NCBI GenBank assembly: GCA_026707545.1
Contig: JAPOWR010000001.1
Coordinates: forward strand, 2,137,778-2,201,777
DNA from: Acidobacteriota bacterium
Lineage (GTDB): Bacteria; Acidobacteriota; Thermoanaerobaculia; Multivoradales; Multivoraceae
Length of the DNA stretch: 64,000 bases
Direction of reading: 5' to 3'
The position numbers and the translations under genes are program-made. The notes beneath the pieces are model-generated. The model saw nothing but the letters and a program-made list of their open reading frames with translations, had not been told where the DNA came from and did not search any database. Each line of letters begins with the position of its first letter. The first letter of the stretch is position 1. This document shows positions 33,731 to 42,674 of this stretch, in pieces.

Positions 33731-34575
33731 CAGTTCATGCCGTCGACGCGCATGACCCGATTCAGGGTGCCTCCCTGGTCCTCGATCCACTGCTGCCAGA
33801 AGTCGATCAGGCCGCGGGTGCCGTCCAGACGCTGGTGGGCCGTGCGCTGCACGAACAGGACCTCGACCGCGGTTCCCCGAAGGTCGGTGCGCAGCGCGCC
33901 GGCGCCGTTCGTCGCCGCGAAGGCGTCGTAGTCGACCGCCTGGCGGAAGAAGGAGAGGTTGCGCGTGTTCTGCATCAGGTCGGAAACCAGGATCAGACGC
34001 TTCGGAAGGTCCGCGTACTCGTGCCGGCCAAGGACGGATACCGCCACGCTCTGCACGCTCTCCATCAGCGGCGAGGTCGGCGCCGCATCCCGGCCGAGCA
34101 ACTCGGCGAAGAGCTGCTCGAGCGGGCGCTCGAACCGTTCCTCCAGGCGTCGCCGGATCAACCGCGGGTTCTCCGTCCACTCGCTGGCCTCGTCGGGATC
34201 GCCGGGATGGCAGACCGAGAGCAGCGGGGCCCCGATTTCGTCTCCCACCGGCTTCGCCTCATAGGCAAGGACCATCTCGTCCTCCCGGCTGTCCGCGACG
34301 TACTCGTCCAAATGCGCGAGCACGTCGGCGCGGCTGATCGCGCCGACCTGGTCCGTGACATCGACCAGGATCGCGGTCAGGGCCGCGGGCCCGGCCTCTG
34401 GACAACCCGTCTCGGGGTCACGATCCGGCGGCTTCGGGGCGAACACCGTGAAGCGCGCGGCAACGACAAGCAGCACGAGCGCGACGACACCGATGGCCCC
34501 GCCGATCGCCAGATCGCGCGGCGAGAGATCGCCCCGCCGCGAACGGCGGCCCCGCCGTCTACGAGCCGCCGCCAT
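33730..34575 (-). CDS. membrane-anchored VWA-like domain protein
   Basis: 281 residues. A very basic N-terminus (Arg-rich, 5-14) precedes one transmembrane helix at about 23-41. The rest resembles a von Willebrand A fold: TAILVDVTDQVGAI with a degenerate metal site (D72, T74, Q76), and the central strand RLILVSDLMQNTRNLSFF. The final third ends WQQWIEDQGGTLNRVMR. VWA-like domains usually bind partner proteins. It overlaps the upstream gene by 17 bp and the downstream gene by 1 bp. The orientation places the VWA domain on the periplasmic side if the basic end is cytoplasmic. Confidence 0.7.
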   Translation of the reverse strand: MAAARRRRGRRSRRGDLSPRDLAIGGAIGVVALVLLVVAARFTVFAPKPPDRDPETGCPEAGPAALTAILVDVTDQVGAISRADVLAHLDEYVADSREDEMVLAYEAKPVGDEIGAPLLSVCHPGDPDEASEWTENPRLIRRRLEERFERPLEQLFAELLGRDAAPTSPLMESVQSVAVSVLGRHEYADLPKRLILVSDLMQNTRNLSFFRQAVDYDAFAATNGAGALRTDLRGTAVEVLFVQRTAHQRLDGTRGLIDFWQQWIEDQGGTLNRVMRVDGMN

Positions 34576-35941
34576 TCGCGGAAACGGCCTCCGCCGGATC
34601 GGACATCGAGCCCTCGAGGTCCAACCGCGCCCGGGTCTGTTCCCACTCCCCGTGTACGCGGCCCAGCGCGGACTCGTACTGTTCGTTCAATCCGTCCAGA
34701 TCCACGTCTTCGACCGCAACCGGCTCGCGGCGCCGCCGGTGCGGCGCCGGCGGATCCATCCTCCAGGACCTGCTGTACGCCTCGGGCGTACCGCGGTCGA
34801 AACGGACCGAGCGGTTCGCCTCCCGGTACTCCTCGATCAGCATCGTCCCGAAGCGCTGCAACTGCTCGACGTGGCCGTCGAACCCGGCCAGCAGTTTCGT
34901 CTCGCTCTCGAGCGCGCGCCGCCGTTCGACCGGCTGGCTCTTCGCCTGGTGCGCCGTGCGCCGGATCGCGTCCAGGCCGTCTTCCCGGATGCTGCGCAAC
35001 TGGTCCACCACGTCCTGCCAGAGGTCGTCGTAGTCGGCCCGCGCCTCCTCCATCTTGCGGTGCTTCCGGGAGTAGCCGGGATAGGAATCGCCGAACAGCT
35101 TCCGGCCGTCGAAGAAGGCAACGCCCGAGAAGAAGAAGCCGAGCACGAAGAGAAGCCACGATTCCGCGTCCTGCAGCCCGAGCGGCGAAGCCTGAAAGCG
35201 GCTCAGCGCCTCGGCGCCGACGTTCTCGATCAGATCGGCCGAGGCGTCCCGGAAGTGCGCGAGCCCCAGGTTGAGCACGAGGGCGGTCGCAAGCCACCCC
35301 AGGATCGCCAGCACTCCCACCGCCTTCAGGAGCACGTGGATGTGGCTCACGTAGCGGCTCACAGGGCCGAAGAACAGGGCCGGCAGCACGAGGTTCACGA
35401 CGCTGAAGCCCAGCGCCAGACCCCATCCGCCCACCAGCCCGCCCTCGCTGCCGACGGCCAGGAAGGCGCCGTTCAAGCCACTTTCGATCACGAACAGCAG
35501 GACGATCAGACCCACCAGCAACAGCGTCGTCCGCTGGCTCACGTAGTCCGGCTCGCGGTCCAGTCCATTGCGGTGCTTGAAGTCGAAGAAGTCCCGCCGT
35601 TTCCGCTCGAACTCGTGCAGGCTCGCCTTGAGCGCCTGGAGTTCACTCTGTTCCACCTCCCTGAACTCGGTCGCGGCCTTGCGCGCCGACGATTCCAGGT
35701 CGCCGGCGAGCACCGCCTGGTCGAGCTGGTCCAGGTGATTGTCGACCTGTTCGAGCTGCTCGTCGCGGATCCTCACCGCGTCGTTCTTCTTCGCCTCGAT
35801 GAACTCCTCGATCTCTGTCTGCCCGGGGTCGTCCGTCGCGTTCAGCGGCGGCATCCCCCGCTCTCCCGCCTGACGTCCCAGCCGTTCCGGCTCGATCTCC
35901 GCGCGCAGATCCTCGATCAGCAGTTCCGGGAAGACCTTCAT
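34559..35941 (-). CDS. four-helix membrane protein with flanking coiled coils, unknown function
   Basis: 460 residues and first gene of the four-gene unit. A cytoplasmic coiled-coil region (about 42-120, acidic and Gln-rich) comes before four helices at about 138-160, 171-193, 203-228 and 260-278. A second helical, charged region (about 290-345) and a Pro/Arg-rich tail follow. I do not recognise the family. Starting ATG lies 19 bp after the stop of the PQQ dehydrogenase gene on the same strand, so some read-through from the cytochrome/PQQ operon is possible. Coupling to the next three genes by overlap suggests a stable membrane complex. Confidence 0.65.
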   Translation of the reverse strand: MKVFPELLIEDLRAEIEPERLGRQAGERGMPPLNATDDPGQTEIEEFIEAKKNDAVRIRDEQLEQVDNHLDQLDQAVLAGDLESSARKAATEFREVEQSELQALKASLHEFERKRRDFFDFKHRNGLDREPDYVSQRTTLLLVGLIVLLFVIESGLNGAFLAVGSEGGLVGGWGLALGFSVVNLVLPALFFGPVSRYVSHIHVLLKAVGVLAILGWLATALVLNLGLAHFRDASADLIENVGAEALSRFQASPLGLQDAESWLLFVLGFFFSGVAFFDGRKLFGDSYPGYSRKHRKMEEARADYDDLWQDVVDQLRSIREDGLDAIRRTAHQAKSQPVERRRALESETKLLAGFDGHVEQLQRFGTMLIEEYREANRSVRFDRGTPEAYSRSWRMDPPAPHRRRREPVAVEDVDLDGLNEQYESALGRVHGEWEQTRARLDLEGSMSDPAEAVSANGGGS

Positions 35942-35960
35942 CGCCGGCTGGACGGGGTCC

Positions 35961-37637
35961 CTACTCCGCAGGCAACGCGAACGTGAACAGCGCCCGGCCG
36001 GCGGCGAGAGTCACGTGCTGCTGTCCGCCTGCCTCGTAGCTGATCGGGGCCGCGTGGACGTCGCCGCCAAGCCGACGGTGCCAGAGCTCGTCGCCGGTCT
36101 CGGCGTCGAGAGCGTAGAAGATGCCGGCCACGCTGCCCCCGAAGACCAGTCCGCCCTTCGTGGCGAGCAGCCCGGATCTGGACCGGGGTTGCACCCGGTA
36201 CTCCCAGACGCGGTCGCCCGTCAGCGGATCGAGCGCGCGCACCGCGCTGACGTACTGGTCGGCGGGCCCGGCCGGCTTGCCGTATCCGCCGACGAAGAGC
36301 TCACCCTCCTCGTACTCCGCCTCGGCCATGTAGTAGAGCATCTCGGCGTCGTAGGCCTGGATGTAGAACAGGCCGGTGTCGGGGCTGTACGTGGGCGAGA
36401 ACCAGTTCGCGGCGCCGCCGATCGTCGGCGAGACGAGGGTGCCCTCCTCGCTGGGGAGCATGTTCGGGACCCGGATCGGGCGGCCGGTGTCCTGGTCGAT
36501 CCCCTCGGCCCAGGTCTGCCGCGCGAACTCGCGCGCGAACAGGAACTCGCCGGTCTCGCGGTCCAGCAGGTAGAAGAACGCGTTCCGGTTGGCAAAGGCC
36601 ATCAGCTTGCGCTGCTCGCCCTGGTACTCCGCGTCGAACAGAATCGGCACCTGACAGGCGTCCCAGTCGTGGACGTCGTGGGGCGTGAATTGGAAGGCCC
36701 AGACGATCTCGCCGGTCTCCGGACGGATCGCCAGCACCGAGTCCGAGTGAAGGTTGTCGCCCTCGCGCACCTCGCCGTTCCAGTCCGGCCCCGGATTGCC
36801 CGTACCCCAGTAGAGGAGATCGAGTTGGGGATCGTAGGAGCCCGTCATCCAGGTCGGCGCACCGCCCGTCTCCCAGGAGTCGCCCTCCCAGGTTTCGTTG
36901 CCTGGTTCGCCCGGTCCCGGAATCGTGTAGGTACGCCAGCGGAGTTCGCCGGTGCCCGCGTCGTACGCGTCCAGGAAACCCCGGATGCCGTACTCGCCGC
37001 CGCCGATTCCCGTGATGACGAGGTCGCCGATGATCATGGGCGCGGCCGTGATCGAGTGCCCCGTTCGCGGGGAACCCACTTCGGTGTCCCAGATCACCCC
37101 GCCGGTCTTGGCGTCCAGGGCAAGCAAGTGCGCGTCAACGGTGCCCATGTAGAGCCGGTCGCCGCGAATGGCCACGCCCCGGTTCTGCTTGCCGCAGCAG
37201 AGTGCGAGTTGATCCGGCAGCTCGTGAGCGTGGGACCAGTACCGCCGGCCAGTGCGTGCATCGAGCGCGATCACGACGTTGTCCGGTGTCGTCGCGTACA
37301 TCACCTCGTCGACGACCAGCGGCGTGGTTTCAACACGTCCAAGCGTCGGCAGTTGATGAACCCAGCGGAGCTGAAGATCCGCCGCATTCGAGCGATTGAT
37401 CGCGTCCAGGCGGCTGAAACGCTGGCTGTCGTACTGGCCGGAGTACATGAGCCAGTTGCCCGGCTCGTCGGCCGCCGCCCGCAGTCGTTCGTAGGAAACG
37501 CCGCTCTGGGCGGACACGCCCGCCGCCGCGAGCAGGAGGGCCAGGAAAGCGACAGCGCCGAGCGGCCTCTTCAGAGCCGGCGCTGCGAGCCGGATGCCGG
37601 CGGGAGCGCCGGCGCACCCAGTGTTTTTCATGTTCAC
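35961..37637 (-). CDS. PQQ-dependent alcohol-type dehydrogenase
   Basis: 558 residues, an eight-bladed quinoprotein propeller working in the periplasm. The adjacent-cysteine pair in LALCCGKQN matches the PQQ-contacting vicinal disulfide of methanol/ethanol dehydrogenases. Tryptophan-docking repeats such as ALDARTGRRYW, ALDAKTGGVIW and ALDAETGDELW mark the blades. The first in-frame start is GTG 37637, overlapping the cytochrome stop (GTGA); ATG 37631 is also possible. Residues about 4-20 come from a dispersed palindromic repeat (copy B) and precede the true hydrophobic signal segment GAVAFLALLLAAAGVSAQ. The upstream diheme cytochrome c is the likely electron acceptor. Confidence 0.9.
   Translation of the reverse strand: MNMKNTGCAGAPAGIRLAAPALKRPLGAVAFLALLLAAAGVSAQSGVSYERLRAAADEPGNWLMYSGQYDSQRFSRLDAINRSNAADLQLRWVHQLPTLGRVETTPLVVDEVMYATTPDNVVIALDARTGRRYWSHAHELPDQLALCCGKQNRGVAIRGDRLYMGTVDAHLLALDAKTGGVIWDTEVGSPRTGHSITAAPMIIGDLVITGIGGGEYGIRGFLDAYDAGTGELRWRTYTIPGPGEPGNETWEGDSWETGGAPTWMTGSYDPQLDLLYWGTGNPGPDWNGEVREGDNLHSDSVLAIRPETGEIVWAFQFTPHDVHDWDACQVPILFDAEYQGEQRKLMAFANRNAFFYLLDRETGEFLFAREFARQTWAEGIDQDTGRPIRVPNMLPSEEGTLVSPTIGGAANWFSPTYSPDTGLFYIQAYDAEMLYYMAEAEYEEGELFVGGYGKPAGPADQYVSAVRALDPLTGDRVWEYRVQPRSRSGLLATKGGLVFGGSVAGIFYALDAETGDELWHRRLGGDVHAAPISYEAGGQQHVTLAAGRALFTFALPAE
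37592..37624 (-). repeat. dispersed palindromic repeat, copy B
   Basis: On the minus strand this reads ACACTGGGTGCG followed by a 7-bp hairpin GCCGGCG/CGCCGGC with a 4-nt loop (37596-37613). It falls inside the first codons of the PQQ dehydrogenase gene and is translated as the start of its long n-region. Head and hairpin match copies at 6246, 40218 and 48943. Confidence 0.75.
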
Positions 37638-38464
37638 TCCGGCCGCAGCGAGTAGAGGTAGGCGACCAAATCGTCCAGGTCACGGCCGCGGAAGAAACTG
37701 CTGAGTGGCGGCATCAGGGACTCTTCAGGCTTGGCCACCGCTGAAAGATCCGTCTTCTGGAAGGACCGCAGGTTCTCGAACTCGTCGAGGAGCTGGATCG
37801 AGTAGCGGTCCTCGTTGCGCAACACGCCCCGGACGACACCGCCGTCACTGGTCCTGACCTCGACCGTGCGGTAGTCGGCGGCCATCTCCTCCGAGGGGTC
37901 GACGATGGAAGCGCGGATGTGAACCGGAGCGCGCCGCCAACCCAGGTCGCTCAGATCGGGCCCGATGCGGCCGCCCGAACCGTTCAGGCGGTGGCAATCG
38001 GAGCAGGAGCCGCGGCTCATGTACAGCATCCGGCCACGTCTCGCGTCGCCCGGCAACTCTTCCGCCCCGCCGGCTCGGCTGAGCGAGCGAACGTAGGCCA
38101 CGACCTGCCAGATCGACTTGTCCGGCTGGTAGATGCCGCCCATCCCCGTGTTCGGAATGCCGGTCAGGATGTTCCGGAACAGCGCGGCATCGCTGCTGCC
38201 GTGGCGGAACACGCCACGGGTCAGGTCGGGGCCGTCGCCGCCGGTGCCGTCGGCGCCGTGGCAGAGCGAGCAACTGCGGCGGAACACCTTGGCGCCGGCC
38301 TCGACGTCCGCTTCGGTCGTGTGCGGGTTCTCCTGAATGCGCTCCTGGAGCGCTCTCGAAAGCACGTTCTGGGCGGCCAGGCCGTCGGCCAACAAGAGAC
38401 TCGACACGAGGAGGACCGCCGCCGGAAGGAAGCCTCGCCTGCGCGCCGATTCGACCGGAAACAT
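37634..38464 (-). CDS. diheme c-type cytochrome
   Basis: 276 residues from ATG 38464, with a signal peptide ending near GLAAQ. Two haem-attachment motifs, CSLCH and CSDCH, and methionine-containing loops such as NTGMGGIY place it with class I cytochromes c. A following C-terminal domain (SIQLLDEFENLRSFQKTDLS, SLMPPLSSFFRGRDLDDLVAYLY) matches haem-domain tails of the cytochromes fused to, or found beside, PQQ dehydrogenases. It overlaps the PQQ gene by 4 bp and likely takes its electrons to the respiratory chain. Confidence 0.88.
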   Translation of the reverse strand: MFPVESARRRGFLPAAVLLVSSLLLADGLAAQNVLSRALQERIQENPHTTEADVEAGAKVFRRSCSLCHGADGTGGDGPDLTRGVFRHGSSDAALFRNILTGIPNTGMGGIYQPDKSIWQVVAYVRSLSRAGGAEELPGDARRGRMLYMSRGSCSDCHRLNGSGGRIGPDLSDLGWRRAPVHIRASIVDPSEEMAADYRTVEVRTSDGGVVRGVLRNEDRYSIQLLDEFENLRSFQKTDLSAVAKPEESLMPPLSSFFRGRDLDDLVAYLYSLRPE

Positions 38465-38643
38465 GCCGTCGAGCGTAGCACTGCGATCTGGCCAGAAGCC
38501 GCAACCCGAAGCCACGAGCGCCGTATAGTCGGGTACTGTCGAAACCACCGCGGTCACAGAGTGCAACACCCTGAGTTGTAAACGCATCCGGCGGCCGTCG
38601 TGTTTCCATGAACTCGCTTCAACCCGCTCTCAAGGACTTGGAT

Positions 38644-40215
38644 ATGAACCGGATTCCCCTGCTCCGCGACGCGATCACGGTCGCCGCCGTCGCTGCGCTC
38701 GCCGTTCCCGTCGCGAGCCACGCCTTGAACCTGGACCAGCCCACCTTCGTCGACGACATCGCGCCGATCCTCCACGAGAACTGCGCCTCCTGCCACCAGC
38801 CGGAGGAAATCGCGCCGATGTCGCTCCGCACCTACCGCGAGGTGCGCCCCTGGGCGCGTTCGATCGCCCGGGCGGTCGAGAACCGCGACATGCCGCCCTG
38901 GGACGCCGACCCGGGCTACGGCCCCTTCTCGAACGACATCTCCCTGAGCGACCTTGAGATCGAGGCCATCACCCGCTGGGCAAGCAGCGGCGCTCCCCGC
39001 GGCGACGGCGACGAACCCGTCTACGAGGCGCCAGCGCGAGAGGCCGGCTGGACGTTCGGCGAACCGGACTGGGTCTACGAGTTCGATCCGTTCGAGGTTG
39101 CGGCCGACGGCCCCGACGAGTTCGCCGTGATCCCGGTCGAGACCGGCTGGGACCAGGACCGCTGGATCCGGGCGGTCGAGGTCCAGCCCGGCGACCGCGA
39201 GGTCGTCCACCACTTCATCCTCTGGCGCGCCGCTCCCGACAGCGAGGTCCAGGACGCCTGGCTCGACGCCTGGGCCGCCGGCGCCAAGGCCAACGAGTTT
39301 CCGGCAGGCACAGCACGCCTGGTACCCAAGGGCCAGAACCTGCTCGGCGACTTCCACTATCACCCGAACGGCACGGCCACGACCGACAAGACCCGCATCG
39401 GCATCTGGTTCGCCGAGCCCGAGGAGGTCGAGAAGGAACTGATCAACCTCTGGGTCATGAACTCCACGTTCAGGATCCCCGCCGGCGATCCGGACTACGA
39501 GGCACGCGCGAACCACGTGTTCACCGAGGACGTCGTCATCCGCTCGCTCGCTCCCCACATGCACTACCGCGGCAAGGACATGAAGTACACCGCGCACTTG
39601 CCCGACGGCGGCGAGATGGAGCTGCTCAGCGTCAGCCGCTACGACTTCAACTGGCAGACCGGCTACAACTTCGTCGAGCCGGTCGCCCTGCCGGCCGGTA
39701 CCCGGGTCGAAGTCACCGCGCACTGGGACAACTCGGCCGACAACCCCCACAACCCCGATCCGACGATCGACGTCACCTGGGGCACGGACTCGACCGACGA
39801 AATGCTGATCGGATTCGTCGACTTCGTGGCCGCCGAGGGCGTCAGTCCCAAGCCGGCGAGCCCGGTGCTCGCCAAGCTGGCGGAACTGGCCCAGACTCAT
39901 CCCGGCCAGGCGTGGCGTTTCGACGTACAACGCCAGCCGGGCAAGGGACCCGAGCCGACCGCCATGCTCCTGCCCCGCGGCGGCGTCCCGGGCGGCTGGT
40001 TCGTCCAGTTCGGCACCCTCGTGCTGCCGGCACCGATCGTCGACATCGTCTGGGACGGCAACGACGTGACAGCCACCGCGGAGACGCCCGGAAACACGAT
40101 GCAACTCAAGGGTTCCATCCAGGAGGACGGCACGCTGCGGATGGACATGGGTCCAGGCGAGTTGGTCGGCACGCCGGCCGAGAACGAGACGCCTGCCACC
40201 CTGCCGACGGGCTAG
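38644..40215 (+). CDS. cytochrome c / copper type II monooxygenase-like secreted protein, copy 1
   Basis: 523 residues from ATG 38644, chosen because AAGGA (38632-38636) precedes it at 7 nt; an earlier in-frame ATG lies at 38608. A signal peptide ends near ASHA. One haem motif, CASCH (47-51), lies in DDIAPILHENCASCHQPEEIAPM. The middle and C-terminal part has HHFILW, GDFHYHPNG and APHMHYRGK, the His and Met pattern of the copper-binding PHM/DBM (ascorbate-dependent monooxygenase) fold. A C-terminal extension of about 110 residues is absent from the neighbour copy. Substrate unknown; hydroxylation is inferred. Confidence 0.82.
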   Translation: MNRIPLLRDAITVAAVAALAVPVASHALNLDQPTFVDDIAPILHENCASCHQPEEIAPMSLRTYREVRPWARSIARAVENRDMPPWDADPGYGPFSNDISLSDLEIEAITRWASSGAPRGDGDEPVYEAPAREAGWTFGEPDWVYEFDPFEVAADGPDEFAVIPVETGWDQDRWIRAVEVQPGDREVVHHFILWRAAPDSEVQDAWLDAWAAGAKANEFPAGTARLVPKGQNLLGDFHYHPNGTATTDKTRIGIWFAEPEEVEKELINLWVMNSTFRIPAGDPDYEARANHVFTEDVVIRSLAPHMHYRGKDMKYTAHLPDGGEMELLSVSRYDFNWQTGYNFVEPVALPAGTRVEVTAHWDNSADNPHNPDPTIDVTWGTDSTDEMLIGFVDFVAAEGVSPKPASPVLAKLAELAQTHPGQAWRFDVQRQPGKGPEPTAMLLPRGGVPGGWFVQFGTLVLPAPIVDIVWDGNDVTATAETPGNTMQLKGSIQEDGTLRMDMGPGELVGTPAENETPATLPTG

Positions 40216-40217
40216 CC

Positions 40218-40303
40218 ACACTGGGTGCGTCGGCGTCCTCGCCGGCTGCCGCCGAAGGCGGCCAGGTGAACGTGCCGGCCGTTCAGGCCGGCGCCAACCT
40301 GGC
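40218..40303 (+). repeat. dispersed palindromic repeat, copy C, with extra hairpins
   Basis: ACACTGGGTGCG (40218-40229), a hairpin (40229-40246), and GCCGCC-GAA-GGCGGC (40248-40262). Beyond the shared part, GCCAGGT/ACCTGGC (40261-40267, 40297-40303) encloses GCCGGCC-GTTCA-GGCCGGC (40274-40292). It fills the gap between the two tandem monooxygenase-like genes. Confidence 0.75.
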
Positions 40304-40382
40304 GGCCGGTTCATGCAAGACGGCCGCGTAACGTACACTTCCCGCGAGTTCCCCCTTCCTCCACCAGTCCGGGAGAATCCCC

Positions 40383-41624
40383 ATGTCCCGAGCCCTCCGC
40401 CTGATCCGTCCCCTGGCTGGCGCCGCTACCGTGCTCCTCCTCGCGCCGGCCATCGCCGCCGGCGTGAACGTCGACCAGCCCACCTTCGTCGACGACGTCG
40501 CGCCGATCCTCCACGAGAACTGCGCCTCCTGCCATCAGCCCGACGAGATCGCGCCGATGTCGCTGCGCACCTACCGCGAAGCGCGCCCGTGGGCGCGGTC
40601 GATCGCGAGGGCGGTCGAGAACCGGGACATGCCGCCCTGGGACGCCGATCCGGGCTACGGACCGTGGGCGAACGACATCAGCCTCAGCGACGACGAGATC
40701 GCGGCGATCACCCGTTGGGCGGCCAACGGCGCGCCCCGCGGCGACGGTGACGAGCCCGTCTACGAGAAGCCGGAGAAGGCCAGCGAGTGGACCTTCGGCG
40801 AGCCGGACTGGGTGTACGAGTTCGATCCCCACGAAGTCGCCGCCGACGGACCGGACGAGTTCCTCGACATCCCGATCAAGACCGGGTTCGAGGAGGATCG
40901 CTGGATTCGCGCAATCGAGGTCCAGGCCGGCGATCGCTCGGTGCTGCATCACTTCATCCTGTGGCGGGGTGACGACGACGACCCCGACCAGGAAGGCTGG
41001 GTCGGTGCCTGGGCCGCCGGCTTCGCGCCCCAGCACTTCCCGCCGGGCACCGGCCGCCTGCTGCCGAAGGGGCAGAACCTGCTCGGCGACTTCCACTACC
41101 ACCCGAACGGCGAGGCGGCGACCGACCGGACCCGCGTCGCCCTCTGGTTCGCCGAGCCCGAGGAGGTCGAGAGGGAGCTGGTCAACCTCTGGATCCTGAA
41201 CACGGCGTTCCACATCCCCGCCGGTGAAGCCGACTACCGGGCGCAGGCGACCCACGTCTTCGATCAGGACGTCGTTGTCCGCTCGTTCACGCCCCACATG
41301 CATTACCGCGGCAAGTCGATGACCTATACCGCCTTCCTGCCCGACGGCGAGCAGCGGGAGTTGCTGAGCGTCAGCCGCTACGACTTCAACTGGCAGACGT
41401 CCTACGACCTGGTCGAGCCGCTCCGCTTGCCGGCCGGGACCCGGATCGAAGTCTCGGCCTCGTTCGACAACTCGGCCGACAACCCGCACAACCCGGACCC
41501 GACGGTCGACGTCACCTGGGGCGCCGAGTCGACAGACGAGATGCTGATCGGCTTCATCGACTACGTCGCCGCCGACAGCGGCGCAGCCAAGGCGGCGACC
41601 CCGGCGGGTCCCGCCGGCCAGTGA
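40383..41624 (+). CDS. cytochrome c / copper type II monooxygenase-like secreted protein, copy 2
   Basis: 413 residues, closely similar along its length to the preceding gene and clearly its tandem duplicate. A signal peptide ends near AIAAG. It keeps CASCH, HHFILW, GDFHYHPNG and TPHMHYRGK, so both haem and copper sites are intact. It lacks the long C-terminal extension of copy 1 and ends in an Ala/Pro/Gly tail. A dispersed repeat separates the two genes. They probably act as a pair of periplasmic oxidases or one has diverged in substrate. Confidence 0.82.
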   Translation: MSRALRLIRPLAGAATVLLLAPAIAAGVNVDQPTFVDDVAPILHENCASCHQPDEIAPMSLRTYREARPWARSIARAVENRDMPPWDADPGYGPWANDISLSDDEIAAITRWAANGAPRGDGDEPVYEKPEKASEWTFGEPDWVYEFDPHEVAADGPDEFLDIPIKTGFEEDRWIRAIEVQAGDRSVLHHFILWRGDDDDPDQEGWVGAWAAGFAPQHFPPGTGRLLPKGQNLLGDFHYHPNGEAATDRTRVALWFAEPEEVERELVNLWILNTAFHIPAGEADYRAQATHVFDQDVVVRSFTPHMHYRGKSMTYTAFLPDGEQRELLSVSRYDFNWQTSYDLVEPLRLPAGTRIEVSASFDNSADNPHNPDPTVDVTWGAESTDEMLIGFIDYVAADSGAAKAATPAGPAGQ

Positions 41625-41630
41625 ACCCTG

Positions 41631-42650
41631 GTGGCGCGTCCGCGCGTCACCAGCGTCACGGTCCGAGCGCCTCTGATCTTCGCGGCGATGGCGCTCGGCT
41701 GCGCCGGCAACGGGGAGTCGCCATCAGGCGAGGATGCCGCTGCTTCGCCGGCGGCGGCGGAGCCCGAGTTCACGGCGCCGATCGTCTTTCAGCGCTTCGC
41801 CAACACAGGCGCCACGCCCACGATCCCCGGCTTTTACGGCGGCGCCGACATCTGGATCATGGAGGGGGACGGCAGCGGTGTGCGCCTGGTGCGCAAGGGC
41901 GTTCCCCAGCACCTGGACCACCCCTCCCTGACCTTCGACCTCAGGAGCGTGGTCTACGCCGAGTTCACCGACGCCGAAGCAGGTGTTACGGCCGGCGCCC
42001 GGATCTTCCGCGAAGACCTCGCGACCGGCGAACGCGAAGTGCTGCGCGAAGTCGAGGGCTGCGCCGTTCACCACGCCAGCATCTCGCCGATCACCCGGCA
42101 GCTCGTCTACGCCCGGAACTGTCCTGAGGGCGATGGCTTCAACAAGGGCCTGATCCTCGAGCTGAGCGACCGCCGCCAGATCGACGCCTCGAACACGACG
42201 ACGCTCGCGGTTGGCAACGGTGTCGGCCTCGGACGGGCCGTCCTGTTCCAGGCCGAAGACGAGCCCGAGAACGGCGAACGGCGAATGGAGATCGCGATCA
42301 TCCGCTTCGACGGCTACGGCCAGGGTACGTACACCGCGCTCACCGACCGGGATCATCGGCATCGCCGGCCCGCCGTCTCACCCGACGGGCGGACGATCGC
42401 CTGGCAGACGAACCAGACCGGCCCGACGGACGACATCTTCCTGGCCGACATCGACGGCTCGAACCAGCGCCGGCTGACCACGTCCGACGCGAACGACGGC
42501 CACCCCTGGTTCTCCCGCGACGGCCGCTGGATCGTCTTCGAGTCGGATCGCTCCGGGAACTGGGAGATCTGGAAGATCGAGATCGAGACAGGCGAGGTCG
42601 TTCAACTGACGGACGACCCGGCCTACGTCAGCACGCGACCGCGCTGGTAG
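41631..42650 (+). CDS. TolB-like beta-propeller lipoprotein
   Basis: About 339 residues starting from GTG 41631, 6 bp after the monooxygenase-like gene. The signal ends MALGCAGNG, a lipobox. The remainder contains WD40/PD40-type repeats of the TolB class, for example RPAVSPDGRTIAWQTN, DIFLADIDGSNQRRLT, HPWFSRDGRWIVFESD and IWKIEIETGEVVQLTD. Such propellers are scaffold or substrate-binding modules at the outer membrane. It lies on the same strand as the two copper/haem proteins and may be co-transcribed. Confidence 0.83.
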   Translation: MARPRVTSVTVRAPLIFAAMALGCAGNGESPSGEDAAASPAAAEPEFTAPIVFQRFANTGATPTIPGFYGGADIWIMEGDGSGVRLVRKGVPQHLDHPSLTFDLRSVVYAEFTDAEAGVTAGARIFREDLATGEREVLREVEGCAVHHASISPITRQLVYARNCPEGDGFNKGLILELSDRRQIDASNTTTLAVGNGVGLGRAVLFQAEDEPENGERRMEIAIIRFDGYGQGTYTALTDRDHRHRRPAVSPDGRTIAWQTNQTGPTDDIFLADIDGSNQRRLTTSDANDGHPWFSRDGRWIVFESDRSGNWEIWKIEIETGEVVQLTDDPAYVSTRPRW

Positions 42651-42674
42651 TACCGGTGGCAATCGCTGGCGGAC

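Noticed and set aside
31758..35941. A standard Zorya system
   Set aside because: The last gene lacks the OmpA-like peptidoglycan-binding motif, and there is no helicase/nuclease (ZorC/D/E) nearby.
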